From: Pseudomonas sp. gcc21
Lineage (GTDB): Bacteria > Pseudomonadota > Gammaproteobacteria > Pseudomonadales > Pseudomonadaceae
Assembly: GCF_012844345.1 (NCBI RefSeq)
Contig: NZ_CP051625.1
Coordinates: forward strand, 2,728,001 to 2,792,000
Length of the DNA: 64,000 nucleotides
Direction of reading: 5' to 3'
A program made the position numbers and the translations under genes. Shown piece by piece: positions 7,720-17,498 of the stretch (the stretch's first letter is position 1; each line of letters starts with the position of its first letter). Under the pieces are notes generated by a model. The model saw nothing but the letters and a program-made list of their open reading frames with translations. It was not told the DNA's origin and did not search any database.

Positions 7720-9900
7720 TTACATGGCTTCGAGCTTGGCGTAGGCAACCATCAGCCACTTGCTGCCTTCATCATCAAAGTTGACCTGGATCCGCGCCTG
7801 CGCGCCGTGCCCTTCGTAGTTCAACACCACGCCTTCACCAAACAGTGAATGCATCACGCGCTGCCCCAGTGCGAACCCGGTACTCTCGGTTGCTTCCTGG
7901 GCAAACATGGTGCCTTTGCCCTTGCCCGGGCCGAACGGCCGGCTCACCTGGCTACCCAGCCGCACCTCGCGAATTAATTCCGCCGGGATCTCACGAACGA
8001 AGCGTGACACCTTGTTGAAGGTCTCACTGCCATACAGCCGCCGCGTCTCTGCCCAGGTAATAACCAGCTGCTGCATCGCCCGGGTAATGCCGACATAGGC
8101 CAGACGGCGCTCTTCTTCAAGCCGACCCGGCTCCTCCAGACTCATCTTGTGCGGGAATAGTCCTTCCTCCATGCCGGCCAGGAACACCAGCGGAAACTCC
8201 AGGCCCTTGGCACTGTGCAGGGTCATAAGTTGTACGCTGTCCTCGAAGCGGTCAGCCTGGGTTTCACCCGCCTCCAGCGATGCATGCGCGAGGAAGGCCA
8301 GCAGGGTATCGCCCTCCTCTTCCTCGCTGGCCATCTCGTTCTCAAAGGCGCGCGCGGCCGAGACCAGTTCCTCGAGGTTTTCCACCCGCGCCTGGGCCTT
8401 CTCGCCTTTCTCCTGCTCGTGGAAACGTAACAGCCCGCTGTGCTCGATCACCTGCTGAGCCATGCTGTACAAGGGCATGCCTTCGACCCGCTCAGTGATG
8501 TCCTCGATCATCTGCATGAACGCCTGCACCGCGTTGGCGGCGCGGCCGGGCAAGCCCTTGTTATCAAGCAGATCGCAGCCAGCCTGCCACAGGGATACAT
8601 CCTGCTCGCGGGCGTGCTGGCGCAAACATTCCACGGTCTTGTCGCCGATGCCGCGGGCAGGCACGTTGATGATGCGCTCCAGTGCACCGTCATCGCCGCG
8701 ATTGGCGATCAGGCGCATGTAGGCCATGGCGTTCTTGATTTCAGCGCGCTCGAAGAAACGCTGCCCGCCGTAGATCCGATAGGGAATCGCGGCACGCAAC
8801 AGGGCTTCTTCAAGCACCCGGGATTGCGCGTTGGAACGGTACAGAATAGCGATCTCGCTGCGCGACATGCCTTCGCCGACCGCCTGCTCGATACGTTCGA
8901 CGATAAAACGCGCTTCATCCTGCTCGTTGAACCCGGCATACAGCGCGATGGGTTCGCCCTCGTTATCTTCGGTCCAGAGCTCCTTACCCAGGCGCCCGGC
9001 GTTATTGCCGATCAGCGAGTTGGCTGCCTTGAGGATGTTCGCCGTCGAGCGGTAGTTCTGCTCCAGGCGGATCAATTCGGCGGCCGGATAATCCGTCTGG
9101 AATTGCTGGATATTCTCGATGCGTGCGCCGCGCCAGCCGTAGATCGACTGGTCATCATCTCCGACCACCATCAGGCTGGGATTCTTGCCGGCGATCAGCC
9201 TGAGCCAGGCGTACTGCACAGCGTTGGTGTCCTGGAACTCGTCCACCAGCAAATGCCGGAAACGCGCCTGGTACTGTTCGCGCAGCGCATTGTTGTCACG
9301 CCACAACTCCAGCGAGCGCAGCAGTAGCTCGGCAAAGTCCACTACACCGGCGCGGGCGCAGGCCTGCTCATAGGCCTGATAGATACGCAGCATAGTGGTG
9401 AGGTACAGGTCGCCGGCCGGCTGAATGTGCTGCGGACGCAGGCCTTCATCCTTCTGACCGTTGATCCACCATAGCGCCTGGCGCGGCGCCCACTGGTTTT
9501 CGTCCAGGCCCAACTCACGGATGACACGCTTGACCAGCCGCAGCTGATCATCGCCATCGAGAATCTGGAATTGCTCGGCCAGCCCGGCTTCGCGCCAATG
9601 CGCGCGTAACAGGCGGTGTGCCAGGCCGTGGAAGGTGCCCACCCACATACCCTGGGGCGAAATACCCAGCAGTTGTTCGATACGTGCGCGCATCTCGTAG
9701 GCGGCCTTGTTGGTGAAGGTCACCGAGAGGATGCTCCAGGGCGACGCGTTTTCCACCTGGCACAACCAGGCGATACGGTGCACCAGCACGCGGGTTTTGC
9801 CGGAGCCGGCGCCAGCCAGCACCAGTTGCTGACCGGGAGCCGCGGTTACGGCCTGGCGCTGGGCGTCATTGAGCGAATTAAGCAGATGAGAGATATCCAT
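7720..9900 (-). CDS. uvrD: DNA helicase II UvrD
   Basis: A 726-residue superfamily 1A 3'-5' helicase used in nucleotide excision repair and mismatch repair. Walker A is AGAGSGKT at residues 29-36; motif II is VDEFQDTN, motif III GDDDQSIYGWRGA, motif IV EQNYRST, motif V TLHSAKGLEFP and motif VI YVGITRA. The C-terminal Tudor-like module ends RIQVNFDDEGSKWLMVAYAKL, as in UvrD/PcrA. Length matches E. coli UvrD (720). It is divergent from the GGDEF/EAL gene and convergent with the thioesterase gene. Confidence 0.97.
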   Translation of the reverse strand: MDISHLLNSLNDAQRQAVTAAPGQQLVLAGAGSGKTRVLVHRIAWLCQVENASPWSILSVTFTNKAAYEMRARIEQLLGISPQGMWVGTFHGLAHRLLRAHWREAGLAEQFQILDGDDQLRLVKRVIRELGLDENQWAPRQALWWINGQKDEGLRPQHIQPAGDLYLTTMLRIYQAYEQACARAGVVDFAELLLRSLELWRDNNALREQYQARFRHLLVDEFQDTNAVQYAWLRLIAGKNPSLMVVGDDDQSIYGWRGARIENIQQFQTDYPAAELIRLEQNYRSTANILKAANSLIGNNAGRLGKELWTEDNEGEPIALYAGFNEQDEARFIVERIEQAVGEGMSRSEIAILYRSNAQSRVLEEALLRAAIPYRIYGGQRFFERAEIKNAMAYMRLIANRGDDGALERIINVPARGIGDKTVECLRQHAREQDVSLWQAGCDLLDNKGLPGRAANAVQAFMQMIEDITERVEGMPLYSMAQQVIEHSGLLRFHEQEKGEKAQARVENLEELVSAARAFENEMASEEEEGDTLLAFLAHASLEAGETQADRFEDSVQLMTLHSAKGLEFPLVFLAGMEEGLFPHKMSLEEPGRLEEERRLAYVGITRAMQQLVITWAETRRLYGSETFNKVSRFVREIPAELIREVRLGSQVSRPFGPGKGKGTMFAQEATESTGFALGQRVMHSLFGEGVVLNYEGHGAQARIQVNFDDEGSKWLMVAYAKLEAM

Positions 9901-10098
9901 GCGCGCATTCTACCAGCCGGTGCGCGTCGGCCGGAAGGAAACCGCCTTCGGGCCGATGACTGCATTGCACACCGTGCATTTTATCTCGCCGGGCTGTGCC
10001 AAAACGGGGCAGTGATGTATGGTGCATACCATGGACTAGTGCCATTATGCTGGCACTCTCGGAGCGGAAGCGCTGAGCAGTTTGAGGGATCAATTACC

Positions 10099-12942
10099 AT
10101 GGCGTTTCAGGATAGTTACGCAGTCAGTACCCCGGTCGACCTGCGTATACGCAAGCTGGACCTTCTATATGAATATTCACGTCTGCCGCAGTGGCTGATT
10201 CTGCTGTCAGCCGTATTGGTCTGCTTTCTGGTCTGGGAGCGTGTCGAGCACACCCTGCTCCTTGGCTGGTTGGCGCTGATTCTCACACTGACGCTCCTGC
10301 GCAACCTGCTGACCAGCCGCTACCGCAACAGCCCGCCTGAGGCGCGCCTGAAGTCGTCCTGGCGGGCGCTGTTTTACCTGGGCAATATGCTGACCGGCTT
10401 TGCCGTGACCTACATACAGATCGGCCTGGTCCCGCTGGACACCTTCTCCCTGCAGGCTCCGACCTATAGCCTGTTTACCGGCATCAGCCTGTGTGTAAGT
10501 ATCATTTATGCCAGCCGGTTTCTTGCATTTGCCAGTTTCCTGTTGCCCGCCTGGCTGCCAACCATCGTGTTTTTCCTTACCCGCAGTAACGACAGCACCA
10601 GCGCCTATTGGGGCGTGATGGCGATAACGCTGTTTTGCTGCATTCTGCTCGCAGGAGCCTTCATCAACCGCTCGGTCACGCGCGCCTTGCACGCAGATGA
10701 TCGCAATCTCGCGCTACTCGCACGCCTGGAGCAGGCGCATGAACAGGCCAAAGCGCTGAATGAGCAGCTCAGTACCGAAGTCCAGCACCGTCGGCGTGCA
10801 GAGCAGGAGCTGCTCGAGAGTCATGAGGCGCTTGAGGAGCGGGTCAAACAGCGTACTGCTGAACTGGAAGATATCAGCCGGGCGCTGCGCTCCAGCGAAG
10901 ACCGATTGAACCTGGCCATTGAAGCGAGCGGGCTGGCGCTATGGGACTGGGATCTGGCGTCCGACCGTGTAGAACACTCACAGCTGGAAACCATATTCGG
11001 CCTGCAACCCGAGTCGCAACCCACCATGCTGGGCGACCTTCGCCCGCATTTGCATTACCGGGATATCGACACTGTCCGAAACGCCCTGATCAGTCACATG
11101 AAAGATCAGGACACCCCCTATCACCTCGAATACCGCGTGAGGCACACCGACGGGCACTGGTTGTGGGTGGAAGATACCGGGCGGGCCATCGAGCGAGACG
11201 ACTCGGGCCGCGTGCTGCGAATGATCGGCACCCGCCGTGACATCTCCGCGCGTAAACTGCATGAAGAACAAGCCTTGCTGGCGGCAACCGTATTCGAAGC
11301 CTCTTCCGAGGGCATCATCATCCTCGACCATCGCCTGCACGTCCTGGCGGTCAACCGTGCCTTCAGCGACATCACCGGTTATGCGGGCCACGAAGTGGTG
11401 CATTCATTGCTCGAGCGCATCGCCCAATCGATGGACAAAAGCGACTATGACAAGCTGGTCAGCACTCTGAAGAGCACTGATCGCTGGCAGGGCGAGCGCA
11501 CCGGTACGCGCCGGAACGGCGAGCAATATCCGCAGTGGCTGCAGCTGAAAGTGGTACGCGACGAACGCGGCAAGATAATTCACTACGTGGCGTTTTTTGC
11601 CGATCTGACGGTGCATCGTCAGAACGAGGAGCAGGTACGTTACCTGACCAATTACGACCCTCTGACCCAGCTTGCCAACCGCAACCTGTTCACCCAGCGA
11701 TTGAATGAAGCAACGGGCCGCGCGCGCGCCGGCAATCGAAGTCTGGTGTTGCTGCACTTGAATCTCGATCGGTTCAAGCAGATCAACGAGACACTCGGCC
11801 ATGCAGTGGCGGACCTGTTGCTCCAGCAGATTGCCCTGCGGCTAGGCGAAATGGACCAGACGGATCTGGTCGCGCGGCTTTCCGCCGACGAATTCGTCAT
11901 CCTCATCGAACAGCAGCTTGAGCGCCAGCAGCTGGAGGATCTGGCGACCAGGCTGCTTGAAGAAGTACGCAAACCGCTTCAGATCGGTGTTCAGGAGCTT
12001 GTGGTTACCGCCTCCATCGGCATCAGCCAGTTCCCCAATGTCGCCCGCAACGGCCTGCACATGATCACCCAGGCCAGCCAGGCGATGCACCACGCCAAGC
12101 ATCTCGGGGGCGACAACTTCCAGTTCTATACCCACCTGTTGCAGTCCTACAGCCTTGATCGCCTGCAACTGGAAAACCAGCTGCGCAAGGCGCTGGTCGA
12201 TGCCCAGCTGGTGGTGTATTACCAGCCGAAGCTGGACCTGGCGAGCGACCAGATCACCGCCGCCGAGGCGCTGGTTCGCTGGCAGCATCCTCAGCGCGGC
12301 CTGCTGTTGCCCGGGCAATTCATCGAGATGGCCGAAGAGACCGGCATGATCGTCACGCTTGGGGAGCTGGTGTTGCGTCAGGCCTGTGCGCAGGCCAGCC
12401 ACTGGTATCACCAGGGTCCGGTGCCTGTACGCATAGCGGTCAATCTGTCGGTACAACAGCTGCGCCAGGAGAACTTTTCCCAGACCGTGCGGGCGATCCT
12501 CATGGAATCCGACCTGCCGGCGCGGCTGCTGGAGCTGGAATTGACCGAAAGCATGCTGCTGGAACACCTGGACGTGGTAGCACGCAACATCGCCGAACTG
12601 CAGGACATGGGAATCAGGCTGGCGGTGGATGATTTTGGTACCGGCTATTCATCGCTGGCTTATCTCAAGCGCTTCCCGCTGCATACGCTGAAAATCGACC
12701 GGGCGTTCGTCGCGGAGCTTGAAGAAGGTGCGCAGGATGCGGCGATCGTGCGCGCCATTATCGCCATGGCGCACAGTCTCGGCCTGAATGTGGTAGCTGA
12801 AGGGGTCGAGCTGGAGAGCCAGCTCGAGATCCTGCGCGATTACGGTTGCGATGAGGTCCAGGGCTATCTGATCAGCCGCCCCTTGCCGGCTCAGGCGTTT
12901 GCCAGACTGCTTATCGACGCCCAGCAAAGCCTGCCCATTTAG
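10099..12942 (+). CDS. Membrane PAS-GGDEF-EAL protein, probable c-di-GMP phosphodiesterase
   Basis: A 947-residue protein. About six hydrophobic helices span residues 30-205; a coiled coil of Glu/Gln-rich helices follows (about 215-265), then two PAS/PAC modules (about 275-400 and 405-530). The GGDEF domain has the active loop changed to LSADEF near residue 595, so cyclase activity is unlikely. The EAL domain looks active: AEALVRW near 722, NLSVQQL, ELTES, DDFGTGYSSL near 844 and the terminal AEGVE. I chose ATG 10099 because the protein-like sequence begins there; the open frame upstream is antisense to uvrD. It probably degrades c-di-GMP in response to an unknown membrane or PAS signal. Confidence 0.9.
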   Translation: MAFQDSYAVSTPVDLRIRKLDLLYEYSRLPQWLILLSAVLVCFLVWERVEHTLLLGWLALILTLTLLRNLLTSRYRNSPPEARLKSSWRALFYLGNMLTGFAVTYIQIGLVPLDTFSLQAPTYSLFTGISLCVSIIYASRFLAFASFLLPAWLPTIVFFLTRSNDSTSAYWGVMAITLFCCILLAGAFINRSVTRALHADDRNLALLARLEQAHEQAKALNEQLSTEVQHRRRAEQELLESHEALEERVKQRTAELEDISRALRSSEDRLNLAIEASGLALWDWDLASDRVEHSQLETIFGLQPESQPTMLGDLRPHLHYRDIDTVRNALISHMKDQDTPYHLEYRVRHTDGHWLWVEDTGRAIERDDSGRVLRMIGTRRDISARKLHEEQALLAATVFEASSEGIIILDHRLHVLAVNRAFSDITGYAGHEVVHSLLERIAQSMDKSDYDKLVSTLKSTDRWQGERTGTRRNGEQYPQWLQLKVVRDERGKIIHYVAFFADLTVHRQNEEQVRYLTNYDPLTQLANRNLFTQRLNEATGRARAGNRSLVLLHLNLDRFKQINETLGHAVADLLLQQIALRLGEMDQTDLVARLSADEFVILIEQQLERQQLEDLATRLLEEVRKPLQIGVQELVVTASIGISQFPNVARNGLHMITQASQAMHHAKHLGGDNFQFYTHLLQSYSLDRLQLENQLRKALVDAQLVVYYQPKLDLASDQITAAEALVRWQHPQRGLLLPGQFIEMAEETGMIVTLGELVLRQACAQASHWYHQGPVPVRIAVNLSVQQLRQENFSQTVRAILMESDLPARLLELELTESMLLEHLDVVARNIAELQDMGIRLAVDDFGTGYSSLAYLKRFPLHTLKIDRAFVAELEEGAQDAAIVRAIIAMAHSLGLNVVAEGVELESQLEILRDYGCDEVQGYLISRPLPAQAFARLLIDAQQSLPI

Positions 12943-12982
12943 ATACAGGTTTCCTCGTGGTCGCGAGGTAACACATCAGACC

Positions 12983-14452
12983 CTAGCGCTCGTCGAGCCA
13001 GGTATGTCCCTGGCGCTCGAGCAGGCTGTCCGCCGCCTCAGGCCCCCAACTGCCGGCAGCATAGCGTTTGGGCGAGCGGTAGCTGTTCTGCCACCCTTCA
13101 ATGATCGGATCAACCCAGCGCCATGCGGCCTCGATTTCGTCGCGACGCATGAACAGGGTGGCGTCGCCATCGATCACATCGAGCAGCAGCCGTTCATAGG
13201 CATCCCAGCGCCGGCGCTTGAACGCATCAGCGAAGTTCAGGTCGAGCTCGACTTCCTGTAGCGACATACCCCGCCCCGGAGACTTGGCCATCAATGACAG
13301 GCTGATGCTCTCGTCTGGCTGCAGCCGTATAACCAGACGGTTGCCTGGCGCGAAATCGCCACGCTGCGGAAACAACCGGTGCGGTACGGCCTTGAACTGG
13401 ATGACGATTTCCGATTTGCGCTGCGCCAGGGATTTGCCGGTACGCAGGTAAAACGGCACCCCGGCCCAACGCCAGCTATCTATCTCGGCCTTGAGCGCGA
13501 CGAAGGTCTCCGTGTTGCTGTCGTGGTCGACACTTTTCTCGAAGTAGTAGGCCGGCAGCTTCTCGCCCGCCCGCACCCCTGCCGAGTACTGGCCGCGCAC
13601 CGTATGGTCCTGCACGTCCATGCCACTGATCGGGCGCAGGGCTTCAAGTATCTTCAGTTTCTCGTTACGCACTGACTCGGGCTCGAAGTGCACCGGCGCT
13701 TCCATCGCCACCAGACACAGAAGCTGCAGCAGATGGTTCTGCACCATGTCGCGGATTGCGCCCGCCTTGTCGTAATAGTCGCCGCGATTTTCAACGCCTA
13801 CCGTTTCCAGCACGCTGATTTGCACATGATCGACATGTGCATTGCGCCAGAGGGGTTCGAACAGCGCGTTACCGAAGCGCAATGCCAGCAGGTTTTGCAC
13901 TGCCTCCTTGCCCAGGTAATGATCGATACGGAATACGCGCGATTCATCAAAAACCGAGCCAATCTGGTCGTTGATCTGATTGGCGGTTTCGAGGCTCTGC
14001 CCGAGCGGTTTTTCCAGCACGATGCGCGCTTCGGCGGTAACCAGCCCGGCTGAGTCAAGGTGTTTGGCGGTCGAAGCAAACAGGTTTGGCAGGGTCGCCA
14101 GGTAGAACACGCGGATACGGTCCGGATGCTCGCCCAGCCTGTCACCGAGCCGCGAGTAGGAGGTCCGCTGACTGACGTCCAGTGTCATGAATTCGAGCCG
14201 TTGCGCGAACGCCTCCCACACTGACTGCTCAAAATCCCCCTGGGCGACATGCTGGCTGACATGGCGCTGCACCAGTTTGCGATAACTCTGCGCGTCGTGC
14301 TTGCCGCGTGCGGTCGCGATGATGCGCGTCTCGGCATGCAGATGCCTGTCTCGATGCAGGTAATACAGGGAAGGCAGCAACTTGCGCATCGCCAGATCCC
14401 CGGTGCCACCAAATACCACAATGTCGCAGGCCAGGCCGCGTTTTGCTGACAC
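12983..14452 (-). CDS. zwf: Glucose-6-phosphate 1-dehydrogenase
   Basis: A 489-residue cytoplasmic enzyme oxidising glucose 6-phosphate to 6-phosphogluconolactone with NAD(P), the entry to the Entner-Doudoroff and pentose phosphate routes. The nucleotide loop GGTGDLA is at residues 15-21, and the active-site block RIDHYLGKEAVQN is near 175. The start is GTG at 14452 with AGGAGA six bases before it. In most Pseudomonas, zwf is followed by pgl and eda; here the downstream neighbour is a convergent unrelated gene, so zwf stands alone. A HexR operator lies 170 bp upstream. Confidence 0.97.
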   Translation of the reverse strand: MSAKRGLACDIVVFGGTGDLAMRKLLPSLYYLHRDRHLHAETRIIATARGKHDAQSYRKLVQRHVSQHVAQGDFEQSVWEAFAQRLEFMTLDVSQRTSYSRLGDRLGEHPDRIRVFYLATLPNLFASTAKHLDSAGLVTAEARIVLEKPLGQSLETANQINDQIGSVFDESRVFRIDHYLGKEAVQNLLALRFGNALFEPLWRNAHVDHVQISVLETVGVENRGDYYDKAGAIRDMVQNHLLQLLCLVAMEAPVHFEPESVRNEKLKILEALRPISGMDVQDHTVRGQYSAGVRAGEKLPAYYFEKSVDHDSNTETFVALKAEIDSWRWAGVPFYLRTGKSLAQRKSEIVIQFKAVPHRLFPQRGDFAPGNRLVIRLQPDESISLSLMAKSPGRGMSLQEVELDLNFADAFKRRRWDAYERLLLDVIDGDATLFMRRDEIEAAWRWVDPIIEGWQNSYRSPKRYAAGSWGPEAADSLLERQGHTWLDER

Positions 14453-14618
14453 AGCAATTCTCCTGTTAGGCTGACGAAAGGCGCCCTGGGGGGCCGGCTA
14501 CCGCTTGAATGACCAGCGCGTCCCGGCATAGGAGAGCGTCTGGATTGATCCGCCTGGAGCCGGAAACAATGAGCTTCAGACCGTTGATACACTGCCATAA
14601 CCGCTGGTTCGGCGCTTT

Positions 14619-14635
14619 TTGTAGTATAACTACAA
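14619..14635. promoter_or_regulatory. HexR operator
   Basis: TTGTAGTATAACTACAA is a perfect inverted repeat (7+3+7) in the gap between divergent zwf and hexR. It fits the known HexR box TGTARTWWWAYTACA. HexR would repress zwf and probably itself, released by 2-keto-3-deoxy-6-phosphogluconate. Confidence 0.92.
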
Positions 14636-14677
14636 GATATCTCATCCCAATGGCACCCAGACTAGCATGAAGTCCAC

Positions 14678-15553
14678 GTGAATTTGCTCCAGCACATCGC
14701 CGCCAGCCGTCAGCTGCTTCGCAAGTCAGAACTCAAGGTCGCAGACCACGTTCTTGCCCATGCGGCGCAGGTAATGCATTCGTCCATGGCCGACCTGGCC
14801 CGGGAGGTCGGCGTCAGCGAGCCAACCATCGTGCGCTTCTGCCGGGCCATCGGCTGTACCGGATTCCAGGACCTCAAGCTCAGACTAGCGCAAAGCCTGG
14901 CGGCCGGAGCCAGTTTCGGTCAGTTCTCGATAAACGAGGATGACAGCGTCGATCAACTGTCGCACAAGATCTTTGATACGACGCTGGCGACGCTGATGGA
15001 AGTGCGCGAACGGCTCGACACCGCAGCTACCGAACGGGCCATCGAGGCGATGGCGCATGCACGGCGGGTGGAGTTTTACGGTTTCGGTGCCTCCGGTGCC
15101 GTGGCCAGCGACGCACAGCACAAGTTTTTCCGTTTGCAGGTCTCCACAGCGGCCTATTCGGACCCGCACATGCAAGCAATGTCAGCCGTCACCCTTGGGC
15201 CCGAAGACGTTGCGGTCGCCATCTCCCAGACCGGACGCACCAAGGACCTGCTGCACTCAGCGGCGCTGGTCACCGAAAGCGGTGCAACGCTGATCAGCCT
15301 GTGTCCGAGCAATACGCCATTGGCTGAACTGGGCAAGATTCACATCCCCATCGATGTGACGGAAGATACCGAGATCTATACGCCGCTGTCTTCGCGCATC
15401 GCTCATCTGGTGGTGATCGACGTGCTGGCAATGGGCATGGCGATGCGCCGCGGACCGGAACTGGTGCATCATCTGAAAAGCGTCAAGCGCAGCCTGCGCG
15501 GCTTGCGGTTGTCCAACAAGGCCGGGCAACGCACCATCGACAACCAAGACTGA
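14678..15553 (+). CDS. hexR: HexR, RpiR-family repressor of glucose catabolism
   Basis: A 291-residue regulator. The N-terminal helix-turn-helix includes MADLAREVGVSEPTIVRFCRAIGC at about residues 38-61, the HexR recognition region. The SIS sugar-phosphate domain (from about 120) has EFYGFGASGAVASDAQHKFFR, AISQTGRTKDLL and TLISLCPSNTPLAEL. The start is GTG at 14678, giving the standard N-terminus MNLLQHIAASRQLLRKSELK. It is divergent from zwf with its operator between them, a classic autoregulated arrangement. Confidence 0.95.
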   Translation: MNLLQHIAASRQLLRKSELKVADHVLAHAAQVMHSSMADLAREVGVSEPTIVRFCRAIGCTGFQDLKLRLAQSLAAGASFGQFSINEDDSVDQLSHKIFDTTLATLMEVRERLDTAATERAIEAMAHARRVEFYGFGASGAVASDAQHKFFRLQVSTAAYSDPHMQAMSAVTLGPEDVAVAISQTGRTKDLLHSAALVTESGATLISLCPSNTPLAELGKIHIPIDVTEDTEIYTPLSSRIAHLVVIDVLAMGMAMRRGPELVHHLKSVKRSLRGLRLSNKAGQRTIDNQD

Positions 15554-15581
15554 ACGCCGTATCCAGCAAGAGACCGACACG

Positions 15582-15860
15582 ATGCCTACCGCTATGGCCC
15601 GCCACATCCTGGTCAAAACAGAAGCTCAGGCCGCTGAACTGAAAAAGCGCATCGCCGCAGGCGAAGCCTTCGATGTCCTGGCGAAAAAATACTCAACCTG
15701 CCCGTCACGCAAGCGTGGCGGCGATCTGGGCGAAGTGCGCCCGGGGCAGATGGTGCGGGCGATTGACCAGATCATATTCAAGAAGCCTCTCAAACAGATA
15801 CACGGCCCGGTGAAGACTCAGTTCGGCTATCACCTGGTTCAGGTGTTCTACCGCGACTGA
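15582..15860 (+). CDS. ppiC: Parvulin-type peptidyl-prolyl isomerase PpiC
   Basis: A 92-residue cytoplasmic parvulin. ARHILVKTEAQA, FDVLAKKYSTCPS, GGDLGEVRPGQMV and FGYHLVQV are the complete rotamase fold with its two conserved His residues, Cys and Asp. It has no signal peptide or extra domains. It starts 28 bases after hexR; a second ATG at 15594 (MARHIL) would match E. coli PpiC better and is possible. It accelerates cis-trans proline isomerisation in folding proteins. Confidence 0.93.
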   Translation: MPTAMARHILVKTEAQAAELKKRIAAGEAFDVLAKKYSTCPSRKRGGDLGEVRPGQMVRAIDQIIFKKPLKQIHGPVKTQFGYHLVQVFYRD

Positions 15861-15867
15861 CCAGTAG

Positions 15868-16347
15868 CTACCGGCCCAGGCGCTCATGCCATTCGGCAAT
15901 CGACTCCTCGGGGTATTCCCGATACTCCTTATCCCCCGGCCGGGTATCTGGCTCCACCCAGGCCGCCCTGGAGCCCAGCATCATATGGGTGTGCTCCGGC
16001 GGAACCGGCAATGGTGTATCGATTGCTGAAGCGAACGGATGAATCAATTCAGGCCATTCGGGACTGAACAACCATAAGCCCGATCCGCAGTGGCTACAGA
16101 AGTGCCGCTCGGCACTGCTGGCCCTGAGGCTGCCCTCCTCTCCCTGCATCAGAGCATGGTAGATGGTGATATGTTCGCGGCCGCTCACCTCCATGCTCGC
16201 CGCATCACCGCTCAGGTTGATGGCATAGCCGCCTCCGCCCTGGGTCTTGCGGCAGATCGAGCAGTAACAGCGCTGGTAGGGATAGGGATGTGCACTTTCG
16301 AGAGTGAAGCGTACCGCGCCGCAGTGGCAGGAACCTTTCAGTTGCAT
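15868..16347 (-). CDS. GFA-family (CENP-V/GFA) zinc protein
   Basis: A 159-residue single-domain protein with the GFA zinc sites: GSCHCGAVRF at residues 5-14, CYCSICRKTQGG at about 28-39 and HFCSHCGSGLW around 82-92. The founding member binds glutathione and was named a formaldehyde-activating enzyme, but most relatives are uncharacterised. ATG 16347 was chosen because AAGGAG lies six bases before it. It converges with ppiC (7 bases apart). Confidence 0.88.
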   Translation of the reverse strand: MQLKGSCHCGAVRFTLESAHPYPYQRCYCSICRKTQGGGGYAINLSGDAASMEVSGREHITIYHALMQGEEGSLRASSAERHFCSHCGSGLWLFSPEWPELIHPFASAIDTPLPVPPEHTHMMLGSRAAWVEPDTRPGDKEYREYPEESIAEWHERLGR

Positions 16348-16433
16348 CTGTATCTCCTTCGTCAGTCGGTTGCATCGCCCGCAGCGGGGGCCGGGCAAAG
16401 GTGACGCGTTTGCGGCCTGGGAGTTTCGCCCGG

Positions 16434-17207
16434 TCAGGCACCTTGCCCCCAGTTCATTTCCAGGCCACCGTCTATTACAAAATCCTGTCCGGTGATGTAG
16501 TCCGCTGCAGGGCTCAGCAGATACAGCGCCAACTCCGCCACTTCCTCCGGCTTACCGGCCCGCTTGAAGGGAATATTCGGCATCTCCTGCTCGCGCTTCT
16601 GCGGGTCGTCTACCCGCTGCCGGGTCATTGGCGTCCGGATCAGCCCGGGAGCAATGGCATTGACGTTGATACCCAGTGGAGCCAGCTCCAGCGCAAGGCT
16701 GCGAGTCATCAGTAGCAAACCGCCCTTGGCCGCACCGTAGGCTACGTTGCCCGGACTGGGGATGGCATCATGCACTGAGGTGATATTGAGGATCTTGCCG
16801 CCGCCACCGACCGCCTTGCGCCGCCGGACAAACTCCCGAGCGCAATAGAACGGGCCGTACAGATCAGTCTTCAGCGCCTTATCGAAGTCTTCACTGCTTA
16901 GTTGGTCAATCGGCGAGCTCATGCCTACGCCAGCGTTGTTGACGAGAATATCGGGCGCGCCCAGCTCGTTGCCGACCCGATCGAACAGTTCGGCCACACT
17001 GATTTCATCGGTCACATTCAGATGCTGTATCAGACCGCGTCCGCCCGCTTGTTCGATCTGTTGCAGCGTTTTCTGCGCACCGTCCTGATCGGAGTGATAG
17101 GTCACCGCCACCGTTGCGCCCGCTCCGGCAAAGGCAACAGCCATCGCCTGCCCCATCCCGGAATCCGAACCTGTGATGATCACGATCCTGTCATTCAGCT
17201 TACCCAT
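16434..17207 (-). CDS. Short-chain dehydrogenase/reductase (glucose 1-dehydrogenase-like)
   Basis: A 257-residue classical SDR. The cofactor loop TGSDSGMG lies at about residues 12-19, NNAG near 90, the catalytic Ser in ITSVHD near 145, and Tyr/Lys in YGAAKGG near 160. IRTPMTRQ and GQDFVIDGG complete the family pattern. The C-terminal DGGLEMNW resembles bacterial glucose 1-dehydrogenases, but the substrate is inferred only. ATG 17207 has GGAGG five bases upstream. It is divergent from the cvfB-like gene. Confidence 0.85.
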   Translation of the reverse strand: MGKLNDRIVIITGSDSGMGQAMAVAFAGAGATVAVTYHSDQDGAQKTLQQIEQAGGRGLIQHLNVTDEISVAELFDRVGNELGAPDILVNNAGVGMSSPIDQLSSEDFDKALKTDLYGPFYCAREFVRRRKAVGGGGKILNITSVHDAIPSPGNVAYGAAKGGLLLMTRSLALELAPLGINVNAIAPGLIRTPMTRQRVDDPQKREQEMPNIPFKRAGKPEEVAELALYLLSPAADYITGQDFVIDGGLEMNWGQGA

Positions 17208-17498
17208 GCTAGCCTCCATCGGCGTTACTGGTACCCGGGACACCTCGACTGGCAATACATGACGTCATACTCCGCGAGGTATCCGCGACTGCTTCGGCTG
17301 AGATTATTTCGGCAGTCACCGGTTGTTAAATTCACGCGACGTGTGATCTGTGACCATCGCCAAATCGGACGTTCATCCCGTTCGTCGCCCCGCGCAGCTG
17401 TTGCAGGCAGGCGCAACGAAACCTGGCGCGTGCCAGCGTCCGCCCCGTCCCACGGCGCTACTGCTACAATGCCAGGCACTTCAACGCGGAATCTGACC

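Noticed and set aside
8440..9327. 295-codon open frame antisense to uvrD
   Set aside because: No domain signature; uvrD motifs are complete on the other strand.
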